Shown: piece after piece, positions 43,525-52,535 of the stretch
Layout: every line of letters begins with the position of its first letter
How positions within the stretch are numbered: the stretch's first letter is position 1
Source: CAZSAT01 sp964604675
GTDB lineage: Bacteria; Myxococcota_A; UBA796; CAJQPC01
Assembly (NCBI GenBank): GCA_964604675.1
Contig: CAZSAT010000013.1
Span: 23,877 to 87,876, forward strand
Reading direction: 5' to 3'
Length of the DNA: 64,000 nucleotides
The notes under the pieces: generated by a model
Told to the model about the DNA's origin: nothing
Seen by the model: the letters and a program-made list of their open reading frames with translations, nothing else
Databases searched by the model: none
Translations under genes and position numbers: made by a program

Positions 43525-45239
43525 GCCGCTGGGCGCCTCCAGCCCTCTACGCGTTGTTGGCGCTGGTGCTCCTCGGTCCGGTCCTGGGCGACCCGACGGG
43601 GCTCGCCCTGGGCCACGAACGCGCCGACACGTGGAACCACGTCTGGGGCTACGGCCACGTGGCGGGGGCCCTCGCCTCGGGCCAGTCCCCGCTCGATGCG
43701 CCCGGCGTGGGCTTCCCGACCCCGGGTCGGGTCTACTTCGTCGACCTGCTGGGGGCGCTGATCACGCTCCCGGTCGGCTGGACGCTCGGTGCGGTGGCCG
43801 CCTTCAACACCGCGCTCTGGGGCAACCTGGTGCTGAGCGGCGTGGGCGCGTGGCTGCTCGCCCGGCACGTCACCCGCAGCGAGCCTGGCGCCGTGCTCGC
43901 CGGGGTCGTGTACCTGCTGTCGCCCCACGTGCTCGGGCAGCTGCACAACGGCATCTCGGAGACGGTCGCCACCGGGTGGATCCCCTTGGCGGTGCTCGCC
44001 TGGATGCGCCTGATCGAGGCTCCGACCCGGCGTCGGGGCTGCTGGTGGGGAGCCGCAGTGGGCCTGTCGGGGCTGGCGAACTGGTACTACGGGCTCTTCG
44101 TCGGCGCGATGACGGCGCTGCTGGTCGCACACGCCGCGCTGGTCACGCCCGCCCGCCTGAAGGCGGCTCGGGCGGCGATGGTGGCCGGCGTGGGCGTGGG
44201 GGTCGCGCTGGTGATCCCGGCGGGCCTCGCGTTCCGCGCCTCCCTCGGCGAGCAGGGTGCCCTGGTCACCCGCGACCCGGCCTTCGTGTGGGCCACGCTG
44301 GTGGGGCACAACATGACCGACCTGCTGGCCTTCTTCGTGCCGGGGGACTTCCACTCGCCGGACCTGCTCGCCCGCTGGGACGAGCAGCTCCTGGTGGTGG
44401 TCTACGTGGGCTGGGTGGTGCTGGCCCTCGCGCTGTGGGGCTGGCTCACCCGGCGCGATGGTGCCACCCGTGCATGGACCCTCGGGGCGTCGGTGTGCTT
44501 CGTGCTCGCGCTGGGCCCCTTCCTCTACGTCAACGGGCACTACCTGCGGGTGGGCGAGAGCCTGGTGCCGCTGCCGTTTTTGGCGTTGTTCGACCTGGTG
44601 CCCGCGGTGTCGCGCATCAGCCACGCCTACCGCCTGGCCGTGCCGCTCTCGCTCTGCATGGCGCTGCTCTGTGCGCTCGCGGTGCGTCGGCGACCGGCTT
44701 GGGTGGCGGTCCTGGCCGGGCTCGCCGTGGCGCTCGAGGCCACCCTGGGCTCCCCCGCCATCGTGCCCCTCCCCAGCGCCTCGGCGGCGGTGCCTGCGGT
44801 GTACGCCGACCTGCCCGACGGCGCCGTGGTCGACCTCCCCGCGTCGCTCCAGGTGCTGGACCGCGGTCGCTACAACCTCTACCAGCTCGCGCACCACCAG
44901 CCGATTCCCTACGGCCTGAACGACCCCACGCCGGTGGCGCTGCGCGGCAACCCGCTCACGGCGGCTCTGTTGGAGCTGGAGCGCAGCCCCGTGCGCACGC
45001 TGCCGCAACGGCTGCCGGTGCTGGCGCTGGAGCTCGGCCGTCGGTCGCTCGTGGACCAGGGCTTCGGGTCGGTGGTCGTCCATCGTGAGCTCTACCCGGA
45101 CGGCCACGCCGACAAGGTCCTGGCGCTCTTGGAGATCGTGTGCGGACCGGGGGTGGAGGTCGGGTCGGCGACGCGCTTCGAGCTGCGGCTGGCTCAGGGC
45201 GCGGGCGGCCCCGGCCCGTCGGGGGTCGAGGGGGCGTAG
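43521..45239 (+). CDS. Polytopic membrane protein, GT-C-like
   Basis: A 572-residue protein with about ten hydrophobic segments. After the first segment is an acidic loop GHERADTWNHVWGYG. It shares NWYYGLF and a matching topology with 45790-47961, and the acidic-aromatic first loop with 50982-52535, so these three are paralogues. The C-terminal 100 residues are soluble. It may be a lipid-linked sugar transferase or a flippase-like protein. Its GTG start overlaps paralogue C. Its last 46 bases overlap antisense with the 3' end of 45194-45793. Confidence 0.7.
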   Translation: MSRWAPPALYALLALVLLGPVLGDPTGLALGHERADTWNHVWGYGHVAGALASGQSPLDAPGVGFPTPGRVYFVDLLGALITLPVGWTLGAVAAFNTALWGNLVLSGVGAWLLARHVTRSEPGAVLAGVVYLLSPHVLGQLHNGISETVATGWIPLAVLAWMRLIEAPTRRRGCWWGAAVGLSGLANWYYGLFVGAMTALLVAHAALVTPARLKAARAAMVAGVGVGVALVIPAGLAFRASLGEQGALVTRDPAFVWATLVGHNMTDLLAFFVPGDFHSPDLLARWDEQLLVVVYVGWVVLALALWGWLTRRDGATRAWTLGASVCFVLALGPFLYVNGHYLRVGESLVPLPFLALFDLVPAVSRISHAYRLAVPLSLCMALLCALAVRRRPAWVAVLAGLAVALEATLGSPAIVPLPSASAAVPAVYADLPDGAVVDLPASLQVLDRGRYNLYQLAHHQPIPYGLNDPTPVALRGNPLTAALLELERSPVRTLPQRLPVLALELGRRSLVDQGFGSVVVHRELYPDGHADKVLALLEIVCGPGVEVGSATRFELRLAQGAGGPGPSGVEGA

Positions 45240-45793
45240 GGCTGCAGCTCGTCGATGAGGTCCGCCTTGGCCACCTGCACCTCGAGCAGGGCGAAGGCCC
45301 GGCCGAGCACCTGCTTTGCCTGCTCGTCGTCGAGGCGTCGGGCGCGGGCGAGGGCCTGCACGGAGCGGGTCTGGGTGATCGGGTCGGCGCCCTTCCACGG
45401 CGAGTTCGAGGTGACCTCGGGCGGCGGGAGCACGCCGTAGCCGTAGGTGTCGAGCAGCGCGCGGGTCAGGGCCACCACGTCGGTGTTGGCGCGGGAGTTC
45501 TCCCGCACCGGGGGCAGGTCGCGCTGGAGGGCCTCACCCTCGGCGCGCTGGTCCTCGGTCAGCACGGTGGCGATGGCTGCGTAGGCCAGCTGCTCCTGCT
45601 TGGACAGGCGCTGCAGGTCGTCGAGCCGTGCCTGCACCTGGGGGTTCGGGTGGCGCCTCATGGTGGCCACGGACAGGGCGGGTGGCGCCTGCGCCTGGTG
45701 GTCGTTGGTGAGCACCTTGGACACCTGCGGCGCGACCAGCGCGAACCACGCCAGCGCCGCCAGGGCCACGCAGCCGCTCGCCACCGCCCTCAC
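45194..45793 (-). CDS. Single-pass membrane protein with a long helical domain
   Basis: A 199-residue protein starting at GTG 45793, which overlaps the stop of the GT-C gene at 45790-47961 by 4 bases. It has a hydrophobic N-terminus (GCVALAALAWFALVAP) and then mostly charged helices (RLDDLQRLSKQEQLAYAAIA). It could be a periplasmic coiled-coil accessory. The C-terminus is Pro-rich. The 3' end overlaps the convergent GT-C gene. The family is not recognised. Confidence 0.68.
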   Translation of the reverse strand: MRAVASGCVALAALAWFALVAPQVSKVLTNDHQAQAPPALSVATMRRHPNPQVQARLDDLQRLSKQEQLAYAAIATVLTEDQRAEGEALQRDLPPVRENSRANTDVVALTRALLDTYGYGVLPPPEVTSNSPWKGADPITQTRSVQALARARRLDDEQAKQVLGRAFALLEVQVAKADLIDELQPYAPSTPDGPGPPAP

Positions 45794-47961
45794 CGCGTCA
45801 CCACCTGGAGCTCGGTCAGCTCCACGGAGACCGGCGCCCCGTCGGCCATCAGCTCCAGCCGCACGGGCCCCAGCGACTCGATGGAGCGGCTCACGAGGGT
45901 CCAGTGCCCGGTGGGCAGCTCCACCCGGGACGCCAGCGTCTGGCCGGTGCTGATCACGCGCAGGGCCAGGGCGTCGCCATGGTCTGCGAGGGGCCGGGCC
46001 CAGAACGACACCGCGCGCGCCTGGCCCGTCCAGGCGGTCCACGTCGCGCCGTCGGCGAGCTTCAGCGGGAGATCGAAGGAGCGCACGTCCAAGGGGGACT
46101 GCACCTCGACCACGTCGTCGCCGCTCCAGGTCCAGACCCGCCCCTCGTCGGGCCAGGCCGCGGGGAGCTCGTACACGGCCATCGACACGTCCTCGAGCCG
46201 CGGCGGCCCGAAGAGCTCCTCGAGCATGGCCAGCGCGGGCTGCCCCACCCGGTCGGCGGTGACCGACTGCTCGCCCGCGAGCCGCACGGTGTCCTCGGGC
46301 ACGTCCCGGTGCACGACCACGTAGCGGAAGCCGTCGTCGACCACCGCGGCCAGGCTCGCGTCGTCGAAGCGGTACGGCGGCGGCTGGCGCGCGATGTCGA
46401 GCAGGGTGGCGAGGAAGGGGTTGCCCGTGACGTAGTCCCGGAAGGCCATCAGGTCGGGCCGGCGGATGAGCTGGTTGCAGTTCAGGAGGGGCAGCTTGTG
46501 CACCACCTGGAAGTACTGGAGCTTGGCGTTGGTGATCGTCACCGGCTGGTACTGGAGCGGCAGCTCGATCACCGCGCCTTCGGGCAGGCTGGCCAGCTCC
46601 TCGTACAGCGGTGGCACCGCGGCGTCGGAGAGGGGGCGGTTGCCGGGGGCGCCCCCCGCCCAGAACGGCTGGCTGAAGCCGAGCGCGCCGGTCAGGGCCA
46701 CCAGGCCGGCGAGCGCTCGCCTCGGCACGCTCGCGGTCAGCGACGCGACGCCCACGGCCGCCGCAGCCGAGAGGCACTGCGACGCGATGATGCCGATCCG
46801 GTAGGGGCGGTAGGCCTTCGAGAAGAACGGCACGTGTTCGTAGGCCCAGCCGTACGGGAGCTTCCAGTCGCCGGCCCAGTCGGCGAGGGGCACCTGGGCG
46901 CCGAGGTTCGGGTACGGCCCCAGGGTCAGCACGCTCGCGCCGAGGGCGATGAGCATCCAGCCCCGAGCCCGTCGCCGCCCCGCGGCCCAGCCGGCGAGGC
47001 CCGCGATCCAGGCGAGCGCGCCGGGGGTGGACCGCAGCGGGTTGAGCTCGAACCGCCCGGTGAGGAGCGCGTCGACCGAGGTCGAGTTCATGAAGACCTG
47101 GACCGCGTCCACCTCCTCCAGGCCGGCCTCGGTGAGCGTGGCGAGGGGCTGCACGCCGTTGGTGATGTCGCTCACCCGCTCGAAGGCGTCGAGCTCCTCG
47201 AAGAGCTCCGACGAGATGGGCGGACGGGTCGGCGTCTCCCGTCGGGCCTCCAGGATCAGCGGCACGTCGAGCACGGCGGCGACGGTGAGGGAGCCGACGA
47301 TCAGCGCCACGCCGCGCTTGTCGACCCGCCGCTCGAGCACCACCCAGGCGAGGAAGCCGACCGCGAACAGGCCGGCGAAGAGCGTGTAGTACCAGTTGAA
47401 GGGGCCGATGACCGCCAGCACGGCGGTGGCCTGGGCCGCGCGCCCCACGGTGGGTCGGCGCACCAGCCGCACCAGGGTGAGCGCGTGCAGGGGCAGGAGC
47501 CCGGCGGCCACCAGCTCGATGCAGCCCGCGGCGCCTTCGCCGTAGAGGTAGGGACTGGTGGCGAACACGGTCCCGGCCAACAAGCCCGGCAGGTGCTGCC
47601 CCGTGAGCTCGCGGCCCAGCGCGTGGGCGGCCATCGCCGAGGTCCACAGCCCGCCGATCAAGAGCAGGTTGTAGGACGCGACCAGGGGCACGCCCAGGGC
47701 CACGAGCACCGCGCCGATGGCCTGCAGCGCCAGGTGGCCGAAGGACCACAGGTTGTAGCCCACCGGGTAGAGGATCTGGTCGGTCGTGGCGGTGAAGTCG
47801 AGGGTCACCAGGCGGTCGGCCAGGTGGTCGATCAGCCAGAGCGTGGTCCACGCGTCGAAGCGATCGCCCCAGATGGCGGTGCCGAGGTGGGCGGGCATCG
47901 GCCAGAGGAAGAGCAGCACGCCCACCCCATAGAGGGCGGCGGCTGCGGCCCAGCCCTTCAC
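45790..47961 (-). CDS. Large polytopic GT-C-like membrane protein with a C-terminal soluble domain
   Basis: A 723-residue protein: the acidic first loop DRFDAWTTLWLID follows segment 1, then about ten more hydrophobic segments with GPFNWYYTLFAG, as in 43521-45239. The last 220 residues are soluble and strand-rich. It is probably a sugar or polymer transferase acting on the outer face of the inner membrane. GTG 47961 overlaps the lipoprotein upstream, giving the operon lipoprotein, GT-C, helical membrane protein. Confidence 0.72.
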   Translation of the reverse strand: MKGWAAAAALYGVGVLLFLWPMPAHLGTAIWGDRFDAWTTLWLIDHLADRLVTLDFTATTDQILYPVGYNLWSFGHLALQAIGAVLVALGVPLVASYNLLLIGGLWTSAMAAHALGRELTGQHLPGLLAGTVFATSPYLYGEGAAGCIELVAAGLLPLHALTLVRLVRRPTVGRAAQATAVLAVIGPFNWYYTLFAGLFAVGFLAWVVLERRVDKRGVALIVGSLTVAAVLDVPLILEARRETPTRPPISSELFEELDAFERVSDITNGVQPLATLTEAGLEEVDAVQVFMNSTSVDALLTGRFELNPLRSTPGALAWIAGLAGWAAGRRRARGWMLIALGASVLTLGPYPNLGAQVPLADWAGDWKLPYGWAYEHVPFFSKAYRPYRIGIIASQCLSAAAAVGVASLTASVPRRALAGLVALTGALGFSQPFWAGGAPGNRPLSDAAVPPLYEELASLPEGAVIELPLQYQPVTITNAKLQYFQVVHKLPLLNCNQLIRRPDLMAFRDYVTGNPFLATLLDIARQPPPYRFDDASLAAVVDDGFRYVVVHRDVPEDTVRLAGEQSVTADRVGQPALAMLEELFGPPRLEDVSMAVYELPAAWPDEGRVWTWSGDDVVEVQSPLDVRSFDLPLKLADGATWTAWTGQARAVSFWARPLADHGDALALRVISTGQTLASRVELPTGHWTLVSRSIESLGPVRLELMADGAPVSVELTELQVVTR

Positions 47962-48767
47962 GGCGACCCGTAGAGCGCCAGGGCGGCCGGCAGCTCCTCG
48001 TGGGCCAGGACCAGGGCCATCACCGCGTGCAGCGCGCTGCCCTCGAGGGTGTCGGTCGGGTCGATCGCGCCTTCTTCCAGCTCGAAGAGCCCGGCCACGT
48101 CCACGCTCCCGGGCTCTTCGCTCGGTCGCGTCAGGCGGCGCAGCGAGGCGAAGTCCTGCTCCCGCCAGCCCTCGCCGACCAGCAGCTCCCAGGTGTCGGC
48201 AGCGCCCAGCGCGTCGGCCTGCGGCCGCAGCAGGAAGAGCGCGTGCTGCATGGCTCGGAGCTGGTGGTCGTCGAGGCTGGTCACCAGCTCGGCGGCCTGG
48301 TGGAGGGCGACGCGCGCCAGCTCGATGCGCTCCCGGCCCGGGTGGGGCAGCTCGTCGCGGGCGGCGGCCAGGGTGGTGGCGAGCACGTCGAGCTGCTCGG
48401 CTTCGGCGCCGGACGCGAGCGCCTGCTCGATGGCTGCGTAGATCGGTTCGAGGGTCTCGGCTTCCCGGGCCGCGTGTTCGGCCTCGCTGGCTCGGAGGGC
48501 CTGGAGGGTGACCGCCACCTGGGCGTGCGCCGCGGCGAGGCTGCGGACCTGGACGGGGCTCGGCGCGAGGGTCTTCAGCCACACGAGCAGGCGCACACGG
48601 TCGCCGGCGCGCACCGCAGGACCGCGCTCACCGGCGTAGAGCTGTTCGTAGAGCGGCAGTGGCACCGCTGCCTCGGCGGTGGGTGCCTGCTCCACCTCCT
48701 CGATCACCGGGTCGGGGGGGCACGCCAGCAGGAGTAGGAGGGCGAGCACGGGGCCATGATGGCACAT
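47958..48767 (-). CDS. Helical lipoprotein upstream of the GT-C gene
   Basis: A lipoprotein of about 269 residues (VLALLLLLACPPDPV) with mostly Ala/Glu/Arg-rich helical sequence (RASEAEHAAREAETLEPI). The start at ATG 48767 is tentative; GTG 48749 is also in frame and would leave a more typical lipoprotein signal. It overlaps the GT-C gene by 4 bases, which suggests a partner. The function is unknown. Confidence 0.65.
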   Translation of the reverse strand: MCHHGPVLALLLLLACPPDPVIEEVEQAPTAEAAVPLPLYEQLYAGERGPAVRAGDRVRLLVWLKTLAPSPVQVRSLAAAHAQVAVTLQALRASEAEHAAREAETLEPIYAAIEQALASGAEAEQLDVLATTLAAARDELPHPGRERIELARVALHQAAELVTSLDDHQLRAMQHALFLLRPQADALGAADTWELLVGEGWREQDFASLRRLTRPSEEPGSVDVAGLFELEEGAIDPTDTLEGSALHAVMALVLAHEELPAALALYGSP

Positions 48768-48793
48768 CCGGCGCTCGGGTCCGACCGCGCCGG

Positions 48794-48836
48794 GTCCGCG
48801 GTCCCGTGCCCGCGGTCCCGCGTCCGCGGTACCGTG
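48794..48836 (+). repeat. Three imperfect 13-15-base direct repeats
   Basis: Units GTCCGCGGTCCCGTG, CCCGCGGTCCCGC and GTCCGCGGTACCGTG are adjacent in the intergenic region between the divergent lipoprotein and panE genes. They could be operator repeats or simple GC-rich slippage. Confidence 0.5.
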
Positions 48837-48841
48837 CCGCG

Positions 48842-48898
48842 ATGCTGCCCCCCTTGCTGGATGCCGTGAGGCTGCGCGCGACCCGGAGCCCCGCGTGA
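48842..48898 (+). CDS. Possible 18-residue leader peptide coupled to panE
   Basis: An ATG (48842) opens a short frame, MLPPLLDAVRLRATRSPA, whose TGA overlaps the GTG of panE by 4 bases. It has no clear ribosome binding site. It may be a leader that couples or regulates panE translation, or chance. Confidence 0.25.
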   Translation: MLPPLLDAVRLRATRSPA

Positions 48899-49950
48899 GC
48901 TCCCGCGTGCTGGTGGTCGGGGTCGGTGGCATCGGCGGCACGGTGGCCGGGCTCGTGTCGGCCGGCTGCACCGACGCCTCCGTGGTCGGCTTCACCACGA
49001 ACCCCCAGGTGCTCGCGTCGCTGCGCGACCGTGGGTACGTGCTCGACGGGCTCGGGCCTCGCAGGGAGATCCCAGCCCAGGCGGTCGACGACCTGCACGC
49101 TGTGGAGCCCTTCGACTTCATCGTGCTCGCGGTCCCGCCCACCCGGGTGGAAGAAGCAGCGCGCCACGCGGTGGGTGCGTTGGCCGAGCACGGCGCGATG
49201 GTGTGCTTGCAGAACGGCCTGTGTGAGGAGCGGGTCTCGGCGATCGCAGGCCCCGAGCGCGTGTTCGGCGCGGTGGTCGCCTGGGGCGCCGAGATGCCCG
49301 AGCCCGGCCACTTCCGACGCACCTCGGCCGGGGGCTTCTTCCTGGGGCGGATGGACGGCCGGGACGACGACCGGCTGCGCGTGCTGGCCACCCTGCTCGA
49401 GCCGGTGGGGCCGGTGGAGGTGACCGGCAACCTGGCGGGGGCCCGGTGGAGCAAGCTCGCCCTCAACAGCGTGGTCTCCACCCTGGGCACGATCGGAGGC
49501 GATCGGCTGGGCGTGCTGATGCGGTTCCGGGTGGTGCGACGGCTCGCGCTCGAGATCATCACCGAGACCGTGGCGGTCGCCCACGCGGAGGGGGTGCGTC
49601 TGGAGAAGGTGGCGGGTTCGTTGGACCTGCCCTGGCTGGCGCTGACCGAAGCGGAGCGCGCTGTGTCGGGGTCGACCTCGCTCGTGGCGAAGCACACGCT
49701 GCTGTTGGCTGTGGGTGCCCGCTACCGTCGGCTCCGGTCGTCGATGCTCTACGCGCTCGAGCGCGGGCGCGAGCCGGCCGTGGACTTCCTGAACGGCGAG
49801 GTGGTGACCCGCGGCCGAGCGCACGGCGTGGCGGCGCCGGTGAACGAGGCGGCGTGGCGGCGCGTGAAGGCTTTGGCGCGGGGCGACGGGGCACCCGGCG
49901 TGGCCGGCCTCCATGCCCTCGCGGCGGAGGTGGCGCTCTGGGGCGCGTGA
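48895..49950 (+). CDS. panE: 2-dehydropantoate 2-reductase (PanE/ApbA family)
   Basis: A 351-residue NADP-dependent reductase of the pantothenate pathway, which reduces 2-dehydropantoate to pantoate. It has the N-terminal nucleotide motif VLVVGVGGIGG, LQNGLCEE, and GARWSKLALNSV with the catalytic Lys. It is longer at the C-terminus than E. coli PanE, and some family members act on other ketoacids, so the symbol rests on family only. It starts with GTG and overlaps a possible short leader by 4 bases. Confidence 0.83.
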   Translation: MSSRVLVVGVGGIGGTVAGLVSAGCTDASVVGFTTNPQVLASLRDRGYVLDGLGPRREIPAQAVDDLHAVEPFDFIVLAVPPTRVEEAARHAVGALAEHGAMVCLQNGLCEERVSAIAGPERVFGAVVAWGAEMPEPGHFRRTSAGGFFLGRMDGRDDDRLRVLATLLEPVGPVEVTGNLAGARWSKLALNSVVSTLGTIGGDRLGVLMRFRVVRRLALEIITETVAVAHAEGVRLEKVAGSLDLPWLALTEAERAVSGSTSLVAKHTLLLAVGARYRRLRSSMLYALERGREPAVDFLNGEVVTRGRAHGVAAPVNEAAWRRVKALARGDGAPGVAGLHALAAEVALWGA

Positions 49951-49962
49951 GGCGCGGCTCGA

Positions 49963-50985
49963 TCAGCGCTCCAGCCACGCGGCGACCAGCGGCGCGGCGG
50001 CGACCCCGACCCGGCGGTTGCCTTCGGCCGTGAGGTGGCCGTGGTCGAAGGGGAACACGAGCGCGTCGACGTCGGGCCCGCAGCAGGTGCGCACGTCGAG
50101 CAGCAGCAGCTCGTGCTCCTCGGCGTAGCGCGTGGCGAAGGGCTGGCCCTCCCGCGGCTGGGCGGTGCTGCCCGGCGCGGTGGACAGGTCCCGGTAGAAG
50201 GGCAACAGGCCGATGGCGAGCTCGCCGCCCCAGGCTGCGGACAGCTCCCGGATCCGGTCGAAGTTCGCGCGTCGGTCGTCGTCGGACACCCGCTGCACCC
50301 GTGCGGTGTCGTTCGTGGCCTGCTGCGGGAGCAGCTGGATGCGCTCGGCCTCGGTGTAGAGCTGCTTTCGCAAGAGCGTGTAGATCCGGGAGTGGCGGGC
50401 GAGCAGCACCCGAGCCCAGGCCGTGGGTGTGGCCCCCCCGTGGAGGTGCTCCCGATCGGAGACCAGGGTGCGGTTGAAGTCGTGCATCGACTGCCACACG
50501 ATGGTGAGGTCGGGCTGCCAGTCGACCACGGTCTCCTCGAAGAGCCAGGCGGCCTGGGTCGTGGAGTAGCCGGGCTGGCCCGCGTTGAGCACCTCGAAGC
50601 CAGGGCCGAGCGCCTGCTCGAGCGCTTCGCCGACGCCCTCGTCGTCGCCGACCCCCCAGCCGAAGACCTTGGAGTCGCCCATGACCGCGATCCGGGTCAC
50701 GCCGGGGGTCTTCTCCCGCGGCAAGTGGGTGCGCAGGCCGGCGTCGTTGCTGGAGACGCGGAAGTCGTGAGGCTCGTTGGCGCCGAGGATCTGGTGGTCG
50801 TCGAGGTTCGCCGCGAAGCGCCACCCCCCCAGACGGTCGGCCTGGTAGGCCGGGCTGATCCCCGTCAGCCGGAGCGCGACCTCGGCGACGAAGAGGAGCA
50901 GGCCGGCGAAGCTCGCGCCGAGCGCCGCGCGGACGAGCCGGGCGCGCGCGCTGAGCCGGACGGGGCGGCGACGGCGTCGGCTCAA
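49963..50985 (-). CDS. SGNH/GDSL hydrolase-like membrane-anchored protein
   Basis: A 340-residue protein starting at TTG 50985, which overlaps the GT-C stop by 4 bases (TTGA). It has a basic N-terminus, one membrane anchor (GASFAGLLLFVAEVALRL), then VMGDSKVFGWG (nucleophile Ser), NAGQPGYST, SMHDFNRT (Asn) and FDHGHLT (Asp/His). It follows DDG-D and the GT-C gene in one operon and may deacylate or acylate their product. Confidence 0.78.
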   Translation of the reverse strand: MSRRRRRPVRLSARARLVRAALGASFAGLLLFVAEVALRLTGISPAYQADRLGGWRFAANLDDHQILGANEPHDFRVSSNDAGLRTHLPREKTPGVTRIAVMGDSKVFGWGVGDDEGVGEALEQALGPGFEVLNAGQPGYSTTQAAWLFEETVVDWQPDLTIVWQSMHDFNRTLVSDREHLHGGATPTAWARVLLARHSRIYTLLRKQLYTEAERIQLLPQQATNDTARVQRVSDDDRRANFDRIRELSAAWGGELAIGLLPFYRDLSTAPGSTAQPREGQPFATRYAEEHELLLLDVRTCCGPDVDALVFPFDHGHLTAEGNRRVGVAAAPLVAAWLER

Positions 50986-52535
50986 GGGCTCAGCCGGTAC
51001 GCGAGCACGTGCTCGGCGCCGTCGTGGGAGGCGACCGGGCTGGGGTCGACGTGGGTGAGCGCGTGGGCGATGCGCCCACGGTCCGCGTGTCGGAAGGCGT
51101 CGGCGTGGAACACCAGGGTGGTGTAGCCCAGCGTGCGGAGGCGCTCGCCCACCGCCTCGTGGCGCCCGTCCAGCAGGCGCTCGAGCAGCCAGGGCTGGAG
51201 GGCGAGCCGCGGGCTCTCGAAGCGGGGGCTCTGGCAGTGGTCGCCGATCGGTCGGCCGTGCTCGGTCTGGTACCAGCAGGCCGTGGTCGAGGTGCGCAGA
51301 TCCCAGGCGCCGGCGTCGGAGGGATCTTCGGGCCAGAGGTCGTAGAGGGGGCCTTCGTGCGCGAGGTAGGCGGAGGGCACGCCCGCCGGGAGCGTGCCCT
51401 GGCGTCCGGGCAGGTCGACCACGAGGAAGGCGTCCACGAGCCCCGCCGCGAGCAAGGCCCACGCTGCGCGCGGGAAGCGGGTCGCGAGGCGGTCGAGCAC
51501 GAGGGCGCCGACCACCCCGGCGCAGAGCAGCCAGGCCCAGGCCAGCCGAGCGGGGAAGCGGAAGAGGGCGGCGGTGAGGCTGTCGGGCAGCGGGAGCACG
51601 CCGGGGGCGAGCCGCGGCAGGAACGAGGCGGCCAGGGCGACCAGCCCGGTGGCTGCGAGCACGCGCCAGTCGGCCCTTCGGCGGAGCAGCAGGGGGGCGG
51701 CCACGAAGAGCGCGGGGGTGACGCCCAGCAGGGCCGTGGCCGGGCGCCCGGCGAGCTCGCTGCCGACGGTCGGGCCGGCCGCGAGCACGAGCGCGTCGGC
51801 GAGCTGCGCGAGCACGGGCGCAGCGGCTTCGGCTGCGAGCACCTCGCCCTGGGCGCCCGCGGCGAAGAGCCACACCCAAGCACCCAGAACGGGGAGGGCG
51901 GTGCTGGCGAAGGCCCCCAGGGCGCTGAGGTTCGCGCGGCTCAGGCGGGTGGCGATGCCCAGGAAGAGCAGGGTGGCGGCCAGGCCCAGGTACGCCGAGG
52001 TCCAGAACGCGGCGCCCATCCCCAGCCCGGCCAGCGCGGCCTGGGTGGGACGCCCCTCGGGTCCCGTGGCCCGCCACCAGCCCCAGCCGAGGAGCGGCAG
52101 CCAGGGATCGAACACGTGGTAGGCGTAGCCCTCCAGGAGCGCGGCCGCGGCCAGCCCGGAGAACGCGAAGCTCAGGCCCGCGAGCCAGGACCACGGCGCT
52201 CGCGCGCCCAGCGCGCTGGCGAAGGCCGACGCCGCCCAGGCCGACAGCCAGACGCCGACGAGGCCGAGCCACGCGTGCAAGCGGGCGGCCGGCACCCACC
52301 CGAGCAGAGCGCCCTGCGCCGCGAGCACCCAGGAGTCGGGCCGCGAGTAGGTGGCCCCGTCGGGGAAGCAGGCGAGGCCGTCGTGGAAGCCGGGGAAGAG
52401 CCGGGGCGCGGCGTGGATGAACCACGCGGTCCCGTACGCGTCGCTGTGGGTGCCCACCAGGTCGTGGGTGACGAGGGCAGGCCAGGTCCAGGCCACCGCG
52501 AGCGCGAGGAGGACCAGGGGCGTGGCCCGGCTCAC
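50982..52535 (-). CDS. Polytopic GT-C-like membrane protein
   Basis: A 517-residue protein with about ten hydrophobic segments. The acidic first loop GTHSDAYGTAWFIHAAP matches the D-x-aromatic position of 43521-45239 and 45790-47961. GTG 52535 overlaps DDG-D by 4 bases, and the next gene overlaps its stop, so the operon is DDG-D, GT-C, SGNH. A sugar or polymer transfer role is likely but unproven. Confidence 0.7.
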   Translation of the reverse strand: MSRATPLVLLALAVAWTWPALVTHDLVGTHSDAYGTAWFIHAAPRLFPGFHDGLACFPDGATYSRPDSWVLAAQGALLGWVPAARLHAWLGLVGVWLSAWAASAFASALGARAPWSWLAGLSFAFSGLAAAALLEGYAYHVFDPWLPLLGWGWWRATGPEGRPTQAALAGLGMGAAFWTSAYLGLAATLLFLGIATRLSRANLSALGAFASTALPVLGAWVWLFAAGAQGEVLAAEAAAPVLAQLADALVLAAGPTVGSELAGRPATALLGVTPALFVAAPLLLRRRADWRVLAATGLVALAASFLPRLAPGVLPLPDSLTAALFRFPARLAWAWLLCAGVVGALVLDRLATRFPRAAWALLAAGLVDAFLVVDLPGRQGTLPAGVPSAYLAHEGPLYDLWPEDPSDAGAWDLRTSTTACWYQTEHGRPIGDHCQSPRFESPRLALQPWLLERLLDGRHEAVGERLRTLGYTTLVFHADAFRHADRGRIAHALTHVDPSPVASHDGAEHVLAYRLSP

